Of a DNA stretch of 64,000 nucleotides, positions 1 through 11,313 are shown in pieces. The stretch spans positions 6,186,273 to 6,250,272 of the forward strand of contig NC_091369.1 of assembly GCF_038502225.1 (NCBI RefSeq), given 5' to 3'. This DNA comes from Cherax quadricarinatus. Lineage: Eukaryota; Arthropoda; Malacostraca; Decapoda; Parastacidae. Position 1 is the stretch's first letter. The number at the start of each line of letters is the position of its first letter. Position numbers and translations under genes: made by a program. A model generated the notes under the pieces. It saw nothing but the letters and a program-made list of their open reading frames with translations. It was not told the origin of the DNA and ran no database searches.

Positions 1-251
1 TTAACGACGTGGTCTCAGGAACAGAACTCCATCGTTAAGTGAGGAGAGGCTGTAATTCATTAGTATATGATACATAACAATATACATTTTTCATGTGACA
101 TTGTATTGCAATGAAAAACTCGTGTTATGAAACATTAGAAAGAATACATTTGTGAGGAAGCAGAAGTGAGAGTCACATGTGAATGAATGTTTACATAGTT
201 AATGTGTTCAGTTGAACATACAGAACATGTTATCCTACAATATTTTACATT

Positions 252-460
252 ATATTCACGTAGAAGTGCCAAACCCATTAGGGGCATATGGTGCCTAAGA
301 AACTGGAGGTAATCAGGCTTGATCCAAGAAAAGGGAAAAGCAACTGCAATTTATAAGGGTCATACAGCACCAGAGAAAATGGAGGTAATCAGGATTAATC
401 TAAGGGGAGAATATCTCCAATTCCTTGGATCAAAGCCCTCTGCCAGCATCAAGGCACTCC
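252..460. repeat. Diverged SINE-like repeat (two partial units)
   Basis: The phrase 'tcataca/ggcatat..gg..cc...ggaggtaatcaggcttgatccaag' occurs twice here, ending with 'tccttggatcaaagccctctgccagcatcaagg'. The same end pattern is seen in the clean SINE at 43024-43184, so this is an older member of that family. A further partial copy is at about 1672-1790. No gene is seen in 1-251 or 461-784. Confidence 0.45.
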
Positions 461-784
461 CATTGAAGGGTAACACTCTTGAGAATGTTTGACACTCAAG
501 TCACTAGCTCGGTACAGGTCACTTCCGGATATACATGTACACTGTTTATCCACTGCTCTGTCACACCTGAAAAAATATTGTAGCAGCATTTGAGTGAAGG
601 AAAAAAGACTATCCACGACACTTAGCAGAGTCTTTTTTGTTGGCAAATTAATCATCATTAATATAAATTACGTACATATAATTATTGATCTGAGATTACT
701 TATTAAACATTAATGATATGACTGAAGCAATGTTATATTTATCACCTTGGAAATTCATACTTAAATATATAATGTTTCTCTCAG

Positions 785-885
785 CTCTGGGTTACCCATA
801 CTCCTATGGCTACTATGGCTACCCCTTCACCTCACTGCTGGTGAATGCTGCTGCTGCACCTGCTGCCAAGGCCACAAAAAAATAA
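785..885 (+). CDS. Terminal exon of a YGYP/Ala-rich cuticle-like protein
   Basis: A pyrimidine-rich acceptor (tttctctcag) ends at 784. The exon enters with two bases of a split codon and reads LGYPYSYGYYGYPF, then an Ala-rich stretch and KATKK, with stop TAA at 883-885. Tyr-Gly-Tyr-Pro repeats followed by an Ala/Pro-rich basic tail are typical of small secreted crustacean cuticle or shell-matrix proteins. That is a composition argument, not a domain match. The exon that should carry the signal peptide was not found between 1 and 784, so it probably lies left of the window. The gene runs towards the NPAT-like gene, tail to tail. It could also be an isolated pseudo-exon. Confidence 0.6.
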
Positions 886-1140
886 TTACCATTACCACTC
901 ATGGACATCAATAGGAGGTCTGGGGCCCTGCAATAGTCTCTCATACGAGTTCTACAAGATGTTGCTGAACCTTGTGTGTCCCACCGAGACTCCACCATCA
1001 AGAGCTGCCTCGCCACAGATGACCATTCCTAACTCCAAGTGAAAACACTGCCATGGGGAGAAGAGAGAAGTAGATGGCATGCCCCTCCTTCACTCCATCT
1101 TCCTTGGCTATATTGTCTATCCTGCTTGATCAAGTAAATT

Positions 1141-1146
1141 AATAAA
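1141..1146 (+). terminator. Poly(A) signal AATAAA of the cuticle-like gene
   Basis: AATAAA lies 256 bases after the stop at 885 in an AT-rich stretch, giving a 3'UTR of roughly 280 bases (886 to about 1165). No competing signal is seen nearer the stop. Confidence 0.55.
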
Positions 1147-1344
1147 ATTATACTGACAATTACTGTTTTTAATACACTAAGATGAAGTTTTATAGTATAT
1201 GCATTATCATTATACAGTATTCATGGGGACGCACTAAATCCTTAAGTGTCTGAGGAATGGGAGGCAAATGAGTTTCATCAAGAGAGTGTGAACTTAATTC
1301 CTTGGATCAAGAATCCTTCACCAGCATCAAAGCACCACTAGTTT

Positions 1345-1622
1345 CCCCCGAATCCCTTAATAAAAGTTGCCTTGTTGATGCTTCAATAGCACGTCCCTTA
1401 AAAACTACTTGTCTCTATGTACTTCAATCTAATATACTCGCATCAGCCAAGCCTCTAAAACTCAAAGCCTCTGTACCCTTTTCCTAAACACCTTCCTCTC
1501 ATTCCACCCAAGATTTATTACACCCTTTTTGTCACCCTATCCCTCCCAATCCTCTATACAACTCTACATGTCCAAACCATCTCAGCAACCCCTCCTCAGC
1601 CCTCTGAATCATACCTTTGCTC
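1345..1622 (-). mobile_element. Old RTE-type LINE fragment (RT C-terminus and 3'UTR)
   Basis: The plus strand carries diverged versions of the 3'UTR and C-terminal LINE text seen in the younger copies, such as 'gaatcccttaataaaagttgcc', 'ccaagcc' and 'ctacatgtccaaaccatctcagcaacccctcctcagccctctg'. It is heavily mutated with no usable frame. Confidence 0.5.
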
Positions 1623-2042
1623 ATTCCACATATTATAAATTGCTTTACACAGGCTTCTACATAATTAATTACTCATTATTATATTCAGGGGAAGTGATAA
1701 ATCCACTGGGGTCATACAGGCACAGCCTGTAGAATGGGTGATACAATAATCAGGTTTGATCCAAGGGGAGGCATCTACAGTATTTCATGCAGGCAGATGC
1801 AATAAGTTTTACACTGGTGAAACAGGATGTGACTTTAGGACTTTACTTCAAGCAGACAAATGCGCCTGTAGAATGAACGATGGCAATAACACAGTATTGT
1901 CCATCACTGGATGCATTCCTGTGTCATGAGCTAGGGGGCAGCACAGCAATTATTTTCTAGAAGACAGAACCAAATGCAGGATTCTGAAGTCAGCCACTAT
2001 TCACCCTGAAGAATTATACACATGCAACATTTGGGTATCTTT

Positions 2043-2162
2043 CAAGGGGCTAGTAACCCCTTCTCCTGTATAAATTACTAAATTTAAAAGAGAAACTTTC
2101 GTTTTTCTTTTTGGGCCACCCTGCCTTGGTGGGATACGGCCGGTGTGTTGAAAGAAAGAAAG
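2043..2162 (+). mobile_element. 120-bp non-autonomous RTE-derived retroposon with 17-bp TSD
   Basis: The unit starts in the LINE 5'UTR text (ggggctagtaaccccttctcctgta) and jumps directly to the LINE 3' tail (gggccaccctgccttggtgggat), ending in GAAA repeats. It lacks all coding sequence. It is flanked by an exact 17-base duplication, AACATTTGGGTATCTTT, at 2026-2042 and 2163-2179, which proves insertion by target-primed reverse transcription. It is probably mobilised by the RTE LINEs, because the tail is shared. Confidence 0.8.
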
Positions 2163-2179
2163 AACATTTGGGTATCTTT

Positions 2180-3284
2180 ACTGTCTTCTGTATATATTTC
2201 AATAGTCTTTGGATTATGTCTGTGTATTTTACTGATAATGCCACTGGATAGCAAAATGTCTACAAGTAAAGATAACTAGGTGTTGCATCTGTGTCTAATT
2301 CTTCATCTTGTCAATACTTTATACCACTGATATGTAACTATTAACCTTGCTGAGACCATTGAGCAGAATGCAATGTATATTCTGATTGGACCCATTGTGC
2401 ACTTCATCCATAATTCTTAATATTAAAAATGTTACCTATTCCTGGCTCTTCACTTTACTTCCCTGAACACAACCCTGGATCTTTTCCTTTAACTCACCTT
2501 GGATGTCTTCTGTGACTTTTCTTGAGTTTGACTTCAGGGTGCACATTTGGCTCATAAAGCAGCAAATCTGTCTCTTATGTATATTGCACCTGATAAAGTC
2601 CAGCTCTGGACAAAATATTCTAGCAGCAATAATGGTTCCCCAGCAGTATGGATTTTATCCACATTAAAATAGTCTCCACTGATTTACTTGATACATATTA
2701 ATTGCATATTGCTATGTTATGATCAGCTTTGTAACATTTACAATACTCTCCCATTTTTAATCTAGCAAGCTACATGTGGAAACTTCCTGCCAGTGAAGCT
2801 TGATGCATTTATGAAGACTGTAATCCCCCCACCAAGTAAAGGACTCTGCCCACTCCAAACATGCCATCCATATGCTGCTAGATTACTGGAGAGTACATAG
2901 GTGGTAGTGGAAAGGTATGCAATGGCCAACTTGAACTTCTTGGATCTTGACCACTCTGGTGAGCATTTATCAGTGCAATATAAAAAAAAAAGTAAATTAA
3001 CACACTGGGCAAGTGTATTAAGCGAGGGCTTACTGGATAAACTTCATTACTGAACATAAAAATTGAATACTTGCATTTTTTCAGTAAAAATTTCTAAACC
3101 TAAAGAACATTTATTTAATACAACCACTGTATATTATAAAAATATTTATTCCATTAACAATTTAAAAAATATATAAAATATAAATGTTGTATTAAACTAT
3201 GACTTATTCATTACAATTTCCACTCCTTAATATTATAATAGTTTGTAGAATTTGTAACTAAGGACAATTGGATGGTAAAGTATA
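2180..3284. other. Intergenic AT-rich stretch, nothing recognised
   Basis: No splice-bounded open frame, RNA gene or clear transposon end was found. The sequence is AT-rich with scattered A/T runs. Confidence 0.5.
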
Positions 3285-3684
3285 AACCATCAGTAACATC
3301 ACAGGTGTGAACCATCAGTAACATCACAGGTGTGAACCATCAGTAACATCACAGGTGTGAACCATCAGTAACACCACAGGTGTGAACCATCAGTAACACC
3401 ACAGGTGTGAATCATCAGTAACACCACAGGTGTGAACCATCAGTAACACCACAGGTGTGAATCATCAGTAACACCACAGGTGTGAATCATCAGTAACATC
3501 ACAGGTGTGAACCATCAGTAACACCACAGGTGTGAACCATCAGTAACATCACAGGTGTGAACCATCAGTAACATCACAGGTGTGAACCATCAGTAACATT
3601 ACAGGTGTGAACCATCAGTAACATCACAGGTGTGAACCATTAGTAACATCACAGGTGTGAACCATCAGTAACATCACAGGTGTG
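3285..3684. repeat. 25-bp minisatellite, 16 copies
   Basis: The unit AACCATCAGTAACATCACAGGTGTG is tandemly repeated about 16 times with single-base variants (ACATC/ACACC, AACC/AATC). The final copy degenerates into 'gagctatcggtagcac'. The variants are scattered among the copies. Confidence 0.95.
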
Positions 3685-3969
3685 AGCTATCGGTAGCACT
3701 ACATCTGCTACAAGTAAGAGCCATAACAGTTTAGTTCTGAAATGTACACATTCAATATGGAAGAGTTTGTATGGGAGTTATTTTACCATCATTTATCTGA
3801 ACATATAAATTATACGGACAGGCCCCATTTTACAGTGCTTGGCTTCATGGAGTTTCACTATTGCAGCAATTTTTAATTATACCCATTTTTCATTTATTCA
3901 GCCTTCTTACAATAAATATATTCACCACTCACTATAAGCTAATGACAAAAATATTTTAAGTAATGTGTG

Positions 3970-4056
3970 TCCTGTATAAATTACTAAATTTAAAAAGAGA
4001 AACTTTATTCTTTTTTGGTCCCCTGCCTCAGTGGGATATAGCCAGCTTGTTGAAAG
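3970..4056 (+). mobile_element. RTE-derived mini-element, truncated
   Basis: It shares the 'cctgtataaattactaaattt...gagaaacttt' head and the 'ccctgcctcagtgggatatagcc..ttgttgaaag' tail with the unit at 2043-2162. It has more substitutions and no clear target duplication. From 4057 to 4449 nothing else is recognised. Confidence 0.6.
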
Positions 4057-4453
4057 TACAAGTGTGTGCTGTATATGCAATTTTTAGGTGTAGCTCTATT
4101 GCTCATTTAATATATGATAGTGTAAATACATTATCATTACCCAGCAATAACTAAAACAATGATACACTTGGTTCACCTGACAATGCAATTCCTTATGAGG
4201 CTCATATCATATATCTAAACAACATTCATGGAATTTTGGTGCTTATTTTCCAGAATGTAAGGTGTGATTTTCCCCCTCCCTTAAAAAGTCCTGGAAAATC
4301 ACCCTTTGCCTTATATAGTCACAGTCAAGGGTAGTCTTTGGGTTATGCCTTCGCAATTGTTTACGAACATTACGTTACAAATGCTTGGAGACATTGTCTT
4401 GTATGTTTCAAGTGATCATGTACCTTATATGCAGGAAAATACGGCATGTTTAA

Positions 4454-5489
4454 CCCTTTCAGGGTCCAGAGGCAAAATTTCAAAGTGTGCACCAGGGTCT
4501 AAGAATTTAAAAAAAAAAATTTTTGTTGTTTTTTCTTATGAATGGTAGAGAATCTTTTTCTGAAGGTAATAAAACAAAAAGTATGAAATTTGATGGAAAA
4601 TTGATGAAATTATGCTCTTGCGAATTTTGATGTGTCAGTGATATTTACGCATCGGCGATTTTGCCTCCCGTTTTAGGCCAATTACATTATTCCAGTCGAC
4701 CAAATTCTTAGCTATTTCACTAGTATTACATACTTCCATTCTATCGACTGAGCAAAAGAAATTGCCAGGTCAACTGTTTCAACTACAAAATAAAGTGATC
4801 GGAAATTGGTAATTTGGCCAATTTAACGCAAAGTTCAAAATATTCAAATTTCAAAATAGGGTCCAGAATAAACAATGCAGGCATTCCTGGCACTAAACTA
4901 ACATTTCCTCTGTTCATCAGTTATGTTTTCAGGCTTTACAAATGAATTCCATTTTAATTTTTTATTCACAGAATGAATTTTTATTCAAACCAAAAAATAG
5001 AAGATTTACTGTTATGCAATATGGTAATAATTGTATAAATATTATCAATATATTTGTGAACGTATATTAGACCCACCAGCTAGTGTGTATTAGACGTGTG
5101 AGGTCATTTGTTTACTCTTGAACATCGGCAAAAATTTAACATTTCCACTACTTTGAGCTCAGTTTCAAGCCATTTCCAGTACTAAAACCAATCAAAATCA
5201 TCTCTATTTCTGTAATATATCTTCCATTCTATCAAACGAGACCAAAAAATCGCAAATATAACTATAAAAAATATATGAAAAACCACTGGAAATTAGCTGT
5301 TTTAATCAAAAATTACGGTCTCAGGATTTGTTTTATGTGGTGCACACATAACACATAGATGTATTCTCTCACATATAGGCCCAAATTTACCGCTCATAAC
5401 TTATCAGAGTGAGCTGAACTCATGGCGTAGAAATTCGGTTTGGACCCTCAACTCAAAGCCATAGAACTACGGCACGGACCCTGAAAGGG
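4454..5489. mobile_element. TTAA-flanked, piggyBac-type non-autonomous element
   Basis: The ends are CCCTTTCAGGGTCC and GGACCCTGAAAGGG, and TTAA lies outside both (4450-4453, 5490-5493). A TTAA target and CCC...GGG ends are hallmarks of the piggyBac superfamily. No transposase frame is present. At least seven relatives occur in this window. Confidence 0.75.
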
Positions 5490-5614
5490 TTAAATACGTA
5501 CACACTAAGACTATAAGTCTCTAACATCAAGAATGCTTTAATTCTTAAAAAAAAAAAAAAAAACTAAAGATCCTGATTTAAATACAGTGAAAAATAAACA
5601 TGTCTCAATATGTA

Positions 5615-5817
5615 CAGTGGTACCTCGAGTTTCGGCCATAATTCGGTCCAGAAGGCTGCTCGAGTGCTGTTACCGAATGAATTTGTTCCCATAAGGAATA
5701 ATGTAAATTAGATTAGTCCGTTTCAGACACCCAAAAATACACTTACAAAAGCGCTTACAAAAATACACTTACATAACTGCTCGAGTTGGGAGCTGTTCAA
5801 AACTCAAAGTACCACTG
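5615..5817. mobile_element. 203-bp pogo/Tigger-type MITE
   Basis: Inverted ends CAGTGGTACCTCGAG and its near-complement (AAAGTACCACTG) are flanked by TA at 5613-5614 and 5818-5819. The inner sequence 'gaatttgttcccataaggaataatgtaaattagattagtccg' is shared with the MITEs at 10744, 26584 and 46423. Confidence 0.8.
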
Positions 5818-5819
5818 TA

Positions 5820-6428
5820 TCTCCTGTATCTAGAATATTGGTGAAGATTTTACTGGACACTTATCTGTGAATCTGTACAAATAATATTAGTTCAAAATAC
5901 CTAGCTGTGACTGTACTTCAATTGTGTGTTTAATTGTACAAAGGCAGTCATAAAGTTTTAGCAAAGTGCTTTAAAGCACTTTGCTTTAAATCTCAGAAAT
6001 ACTAGAAAATTAATTGTTTTGGTGTGTGTTCAATTCAATTATACTTTCTAATTATATGATGAAAAATCATAAAAAAATTTTTAGTACAAAATAACAAAAT
6101 GAGAAAAATGTATGGCAAAAAACCAAGTACACATAAGAAAAAAAATAAAAATTTATGTCATTTCAGTAAAATTAGAATCAAGCATTTTGTCTAGACATTG
6201 GAGCTGCCACTGACCAACAACTTTCATGATCAAACTGAGTAAATAACAAATTTTAATCATGAAATAATTGCATTAATGATTACAATAAATAATATTTACA
6301 TTATATTACAATTATATTAATGAATGTATTAAACAATAGTTAAAAATTTCCATTACATATAGAAATTTTCCTTCAAGAAAAATGCACTCTTAATATTTCT
6401 ATATGTATTATATTATACTGCAAATTGT
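5820..6428. other. Intergenic AT-rich stretch, nothing recognised
   Basis: Very AT-rich with no splice-bounded coding frame. A direct 'aaagtgctttaaagcactttgcttt' palindrome lies near 5960-5990. No gene is supported. Confidence 0.5.
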
Positions 6429-6432
6429 TTAA

Positions 6433-7460
6433 CCCTTTCACTATCCAGACCCCAAAATTAATATTGCTCCAGTGTCCGCTTAAAAAAAAAAAAAATCCTG
6501 AAATGGCAGAGAATCTTTTCCTGGAGGTGACACCAAAAGGGCAAAATTTGATGGAAAACTCATGGAATTACACAGCTCCAAAGTTAGTGGTTTTGGCGCA
6601 ATTTATGCACCAGCAATTTCGCCAGCTTTGAGTCCTATTTTAAGTAATTTCCATTCCTTCTTTCGACCAAATTCTTAGCTATTTCAGTAGTATGCCTTCT
6701 GTTCTATCGAATGAGCACAAGAAACTACCCATTCAGTTATTACAACTGCTCTATAACGTGCACAGAATTTGGAAATTTGGCCAATTTTACACAAAATTAA
6801 AAAATATCTATTTGACAATAGAGTACAAAATAAACAATGTAGACATTCATATTACTAAAACATTTCCTCTGTTCATTAATCACATCAGTAAGGCCTCTCC
6901 TATATTACACTTGCCTTCCATTTTGAATTTATAATCACAAAAATACAAGATTTACTCTTTCCTGGATAATAAAATATAACCAGAAATGATTGGTCATGGT
7001 TTACAGTGCTCCAATAGTTGAATCAGACTTATTAAAAACCCATAAAACACACAGTGGAGGTGGAGGAGAGCCCTTGCAGTCCTCAAGAAAATTGGCAAAA
7101 ATTTAATATTTCCACTACTTTGAGACCAATTTCAAGCTGTTTCCAGTCCTGAAACAACCAATCAAAATCATCTCTATTTCCATTCTATCAAATGATACCA
7201 AGAAACAGCCAATAAAACCATTCTAGAAAACAACTCAAAGTCACTATTTTAAACCAAACACATGGTCAGTTTTATGCTTTTACCATCATGCCGTGGATTT
7301 TTTTATACTGTACACACTCACCACATAGACCCATTCTCTCATATCTAGACTAAAATTTACCACTCACAGCTTATGTGAGTGAGCTAAACTCATGACATAG
7401 AACTACATGAAGGACCCTGGCCTCAACTGCGTAGTACCATGTGACGGCCACTGGAAGGGC
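6433..7460. mobile_element. TTAA-target element, eroded right flank
   Basis: The left end is TTAA then CCCTTTCACTATCCAGACC. The right end 'actggaaggg' is followed by CTAA rather than TTAA. The interior matches the relatives at 10077 and 48451 ('ttcatggaattacacag', 'gaatgagcacaagaaa'). It has no transposase frame. Confidence 0.7.
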
Positions 7461-7529
7461 TAATGTGAAATAAAAACATATGGAACACTTCAGTGAAAAC
7501 AGTACATGAAAAGTATTACCTTGCCCTCT

Positions 7530-7722
7530 CTCTACCCATCCCCTTCTTCCCTTTCTCTCCCCATCCTCTTCCTGTATTTTTCTCCCCATCCCCTTCCTCC
7601 CTCTCTACCCCCATCCCTTTCCTCCCTCTCTCTCCCTATCCCTTTCCTCCCTCTTTCTCCCCATCCCCTTCCTCCCTCTCTCACCCCTTCCTCTCTCTCT
7701 CTTTCCCTTTCCAACCCAACAA
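7530..7722. repeat. Pyrimidine-only minisatellite (CCCCATCCCCTTCCTCCCTCTCT type)
   Basis: About 190 bases are almost pure C/T on the plus strand, in imperfect units built from 'ccccatccccttcctccctctctctcc'. Open frames across it (Pro/Ser-rich one way, Arg/Glu-rich the other) are composition artefacts. Confidence 0.9.
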
Positions 7723-7867
7723 TGCTTAAAAGAGTAATACAAAGAAATAAGAACTACAAAAAACTATCCATTATACAGTATTGTATAAAATCCTCCTTAT
7801 CAGTCAGAAAATGGATAATTCACTGTGATACAAAGATTACTATAAATTTTCTAATGATAATCTTTTT

Positions 7868-9045
7868 TTCAATAAACAGGCTGTATCCCACTGAGACAGG
7901 GTGACCTAAAAACATAAACTTAAGTTTTTTTTAACCCTTTCAGGGTTGGTGCCGTACTAGTACGGCTTGCACGCCAGGGTTGGTGCTGTACTAGTATGCA
8001 TAAATTCCAGCGCCTTCAAATCTAGCAAGAGAAAGCTGGTAAGCCTACATTTGAAAGAATGGGTCTATGTGGTCAGTGTGAGCAGTATAAAAAAAATCCT
8101 GCAGCACACAGTGCATAATGAGAAAAAAAAAAACTCCGACCATGTTTGTGGTTTATAACAGCGACTTTGCAGTGTATTTTCGTATGCTATTTATGGTTGT
8201 ATCCTAGTTTTCCTGGTCTCATTTTATAGAATGGAAGACATATTATGGAAATTGAGATGATTTTGATTGGTTTCACAATGAAAACTACCTTGAAATTGAG
8301 CTCAAAGTAGCAGAAATGTTCAATTTTTGCCAAAGTTCAAAAGTAAACAAAGCATGCCACATGTCAAATACACATCAACTGGCGAGTCTAATATTCTTTC
8401 ACAAGTGCACTGATATTATTTGTACCATTTCTATACTAATGCAGTAGTCTGCATAACAGTAAATTTTCTATTTTTTATGAGAATAAAATTTCAAAGTGGA
8501 AAGCATAAGAAATGTAACAGAGGCCTGGGGACGTGACTAATGAACGGGGAAATGTTATTTTAGTGCTAGGAATGTCTGTCTTGTTTATTCTGGACCCTAT
8601 TTGGAAATTGGCATATTTTGAAATTTGTGTGAAATTGGCAAAATTGCCAAATTCTGACTACTTTACTGGATAGCTGAAATTGGTAAATGGGTGGTTTCTT
8701 GTACTCATTCGATAGAAAAAAATGGAGTTCTAGTGAAATAGTTATGATTTTTGTCGAGTGGTACATTCGAATTGGCCGAAAATAGGGCTCAAAGTGGGCG
8801 AAACTGCCGATGCGTAAACATTGTCGAGACTGCTAACTGAGTGAGAGCATAATTCCGTAAGTTTTCCATCAAATTTCATACTTTTGGTGTCATTATGATC
8901 AGGAAAAGATTCTCTATCATTTCATATGATTTTTTTTTTTTTCGAAAAATTTCTGACCCTGAGAACAAGTTTAGGAGAGAGCCTGCCGACCCTGAAAGGG
9001 TTAAATTTAATAAATGATACAGGAGAAGAGGTTACTAGCCCCTTG
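7868..9045 (-). mobile_element. RTE-derived mini-element split by a TTAA element
   Basis: The minus-strand mini-element consists of a tail at 7868-7930 (caggctgtatcccactgagacagggtgacc) and a head at 9005-9045 (atacaggagaagaggttactagcccctt). Joining the halves recreates the intact unit at 2043-2162, interrupted at its internal TTAA by the element at 7935-9000. Confidence 0.7.
7935..9000. mobile_element. TTAA-target element with a proven empty site
   Basis: The ends are CCCTTTCAGGG and CCCTGAAAGGG, flanked by TTAA at 7931-7934 and 9001-9004. The host is a mini-RTE whose uninterrupted sister at 2043-2162 holds a single TTAA at that point. This shows directly that insertion duplicated TTAA. The left end has a doubled 'agggttggtgc.gtactagta' motif. 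Confidence 0.85.
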
Positions 9046-9084
9046 CTTGAATGTTAATATTGTAAGAAAAGTCCATCAAGATTG

Positions 9085-9235
9085 ATGAACTTAACACATC
9101 AACTCCAGGTTGAGGGACTGATTATCTCATCTACCTGTCTTTGCACTGGACTGAGGAAGCCACTGGCTGGCAAAACATTTCCAGAAGATACTCAAATGTT
9201 GTACAAGTGTCTCATTTGTCGGAATCATTTTAGTT
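9085..9235 (+). mobile_element. Relic of Penelope-associated terminal repeat
   Basis: The phrase 'gactgaggaagccactggctggcaaaacatttcc...atactcaaatgttgtacaagtgtctcatttg' is a diverged version of the fold-back repeat at 55603-55800 (gaagccactgtgtggcgaaacg, cacatgtgtctaattt). Confidence 0.45.
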
Positions 9236-9511
9236 TATTCTAAGTCAGAAAGCAAAAATGCAGGTCTAGTGAAAAGTAATAAATACAAAGCTTAAATCAT
9301 CTGTCAACTTCAAAAAATCTAAAAAGGTTTCAAGTACAGTACAATCAGCCCTAGAAATTCACCAATGTTACAGTTCTTGACGTCCCAGAAAATTAAAAAC
9401 CACAAAAACATTAAATTCTGTTTTAGATTTGGCTTATTTTCTAAACCAGTGGTCATAATTCTTTATATCTTGCTCTAATCTCATTAATAATGACATTCTT
9501 AAAGAAGAATG

Positions 9512-9513
<2 letters not shown>

Positions 9514-9566
<53 letters not shown>
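9514..9566. repeat. Poly(A) tract, 53 bases
   Basis: An uninterrupted run of 53 A residues. No recognisable retroposon body lies directly upstream. Its length may be unreliable in the assembly. No gene is supported in 9567-10070. Confidence 0.9.
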
Positions 9567-9568
<2 letters not shown>

Positions 9569-10076
9569 AGGCATGGGAATTCTGGACAGATTTTATACAA
9601 AGTCCAATGGTTAATTTTTACAGTAATTTGGATACCACAAAAAAACTGAATATTTAAATTATCTGCATGGGATCCTTCTGTAACAAAACTGAAAAATCAA
9701 AATTAGCTAATTTAGAGTACTGTAAATTTAGAGGGCCAACTACTGCATATACTTATTGAAATCATAAGACTGGGAACTTATATGTTAAGTATTTCATTAG
9801 ATGCATACCTAAACATGGAACAAAACTTTACTAATAATGCATTAATAATTCTTGCAAATTGGCGAGTTTTACATAACATTGTTGGCATGAAAATGCCAAC
9901 AATCAATTAAATAAGAGGACATAAATACAATGTTTTGTAAATGTGTCTATTTACCTAAACAATAGTCATCATCTCTATATCTGTAGTGCTTTATTACTTT
10001 TGAAACTGTGTATTTCTGAGGAAGACATTACATACCAAGTCTACCCCAAAACATATAAGATGCCACCAAGCATTAA

Positions 10077-11309
10077 CCCTTTCACTGTCTGTTGTGTAGA
10101 ACTGTCACTGATGCAGAGGTCCGTCACGTAGGTCTACATCATGAGCTCAGATCACTCAGATATGCTGTTAGTGGTAAATTTTGGCCTAGATATGAGAGAA
10201 TGGTTCTGTGGAGTGAATGCACACTGTATAAAAAAAATCCTGCCTCATGCACTGCATGATTTGAAAAGCTAAACTCTGACCTTGTGTTTGATTTAAAATA
10301 GTGACCTTGAGGTGTTTTCTAGAAAGGTTTTTTATGATTTTATTGGCCATTTCTTAGTTTAATAAATGGAAGACTTGCTACTGCAAAAGAGATGACTTTA
10401 GTTGGTTTAAGGATGGGTAGTAGCTTCAAACTGGCCTCTAGTTGAAATATTCAATTTTTGCCAATATACCTGAGGATGGGTAAGGCCTCCCCTATGCCCC
10501 CTGGTCTGTTTTATGGGTTTTTACTATGTCTGATTCAATTACTGGGACACAGTAAACTATGGAAGAATATTCCTAGTTATATTTTATTACCCAAGAAATA
10601 GGGTAAATGTTTGATTTTTTGTGATGAATTCAATATGGAAGGCAAATGCAATATAGGAAGGCCTAGGGGACATGATTAATGAATGAAGGAAATGTTTTAG
10701 TGCCTGAAATATCTACAATTTAATTTTACTCTGTTTTTATATACAGTGGACCCCCGGTTAACGATATTTTTTCTCTCCATAAGTATGTTTAGGTGCCAGT
10801 ACTGACCGAATTTGTTCCCATAAGGAATATTGTGAAGTAGATTAGTCCATTTCAGACCCCCAAACATACACGTACAAACGCACTTACATAAATACACTTA
10901 CATAATTGGTCGCATTCGAAGGTGATCGTTATGCGGGGGTCCACTGTATATATTTTTTAAATACTGCATTATATTGGCCAAATTACTGAATTCTGTGCAC
11001 TTTATATGGCAGTTTTGATAGCTGAATGGATTCTTGTTTCTTGTATTCAACAGAAAGAACAAAAGGCATGCTAGTAAAATAGATAAGAATTTGGCTTAAA
11101 ATAGGACTCAGTTGGAGAAATTGCCAATATGTAAATTGCACCTATACTGCTAACTTTGCACCTGCATAATTCTGCAAGATTTCCATCAAATTTAGCATTT
11201 TTTTGGTGTTATTACCTACAGGAAAAGATTCTCTTCCCTTTCAAATGAATTTTTTTTTTTAAATGTGGACACTGTAACACTTAATTTCAAGGTCTAGACA
11301 GTGAAAGGA
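10077..11309. mobile_element. TTAA-target element carrying a nested MITE
   Basis: The ends are CCCTTTCACTGTCTG and CAGACAGTGAAAGG-AT, flanked by TTAA at 10073-10076 and 11310-11313. The body is interrupted by the MITE at 10744-10946. Without it the element would be about 1.03 kb, matching its relatives. Confidence 0.75.
10744..10946. mobile_element. 203-bp pogo/Tigger-type MITE (CAGTGGACCCCCGG ends)
   Basis: The ends CAGTGGACCCCCGGTTAACG and ATGCGGGGGTCCACTG are flanked by TA (10742-10743, 10947-10948). The ends match the larger Tigger relic at 21026-22781, and the body shares 'gaatttgttcccataaggaat' with the 5615 MITE. Confidence 0.8.
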
Positions 11310-11313
11310 TTAA

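Noticed and set aside
3285..3684. Possible CRISPR-like array
   Set aside because: The 25-bp units are directly adjacent with no spacers, and the genome is clearly eukaryotic.
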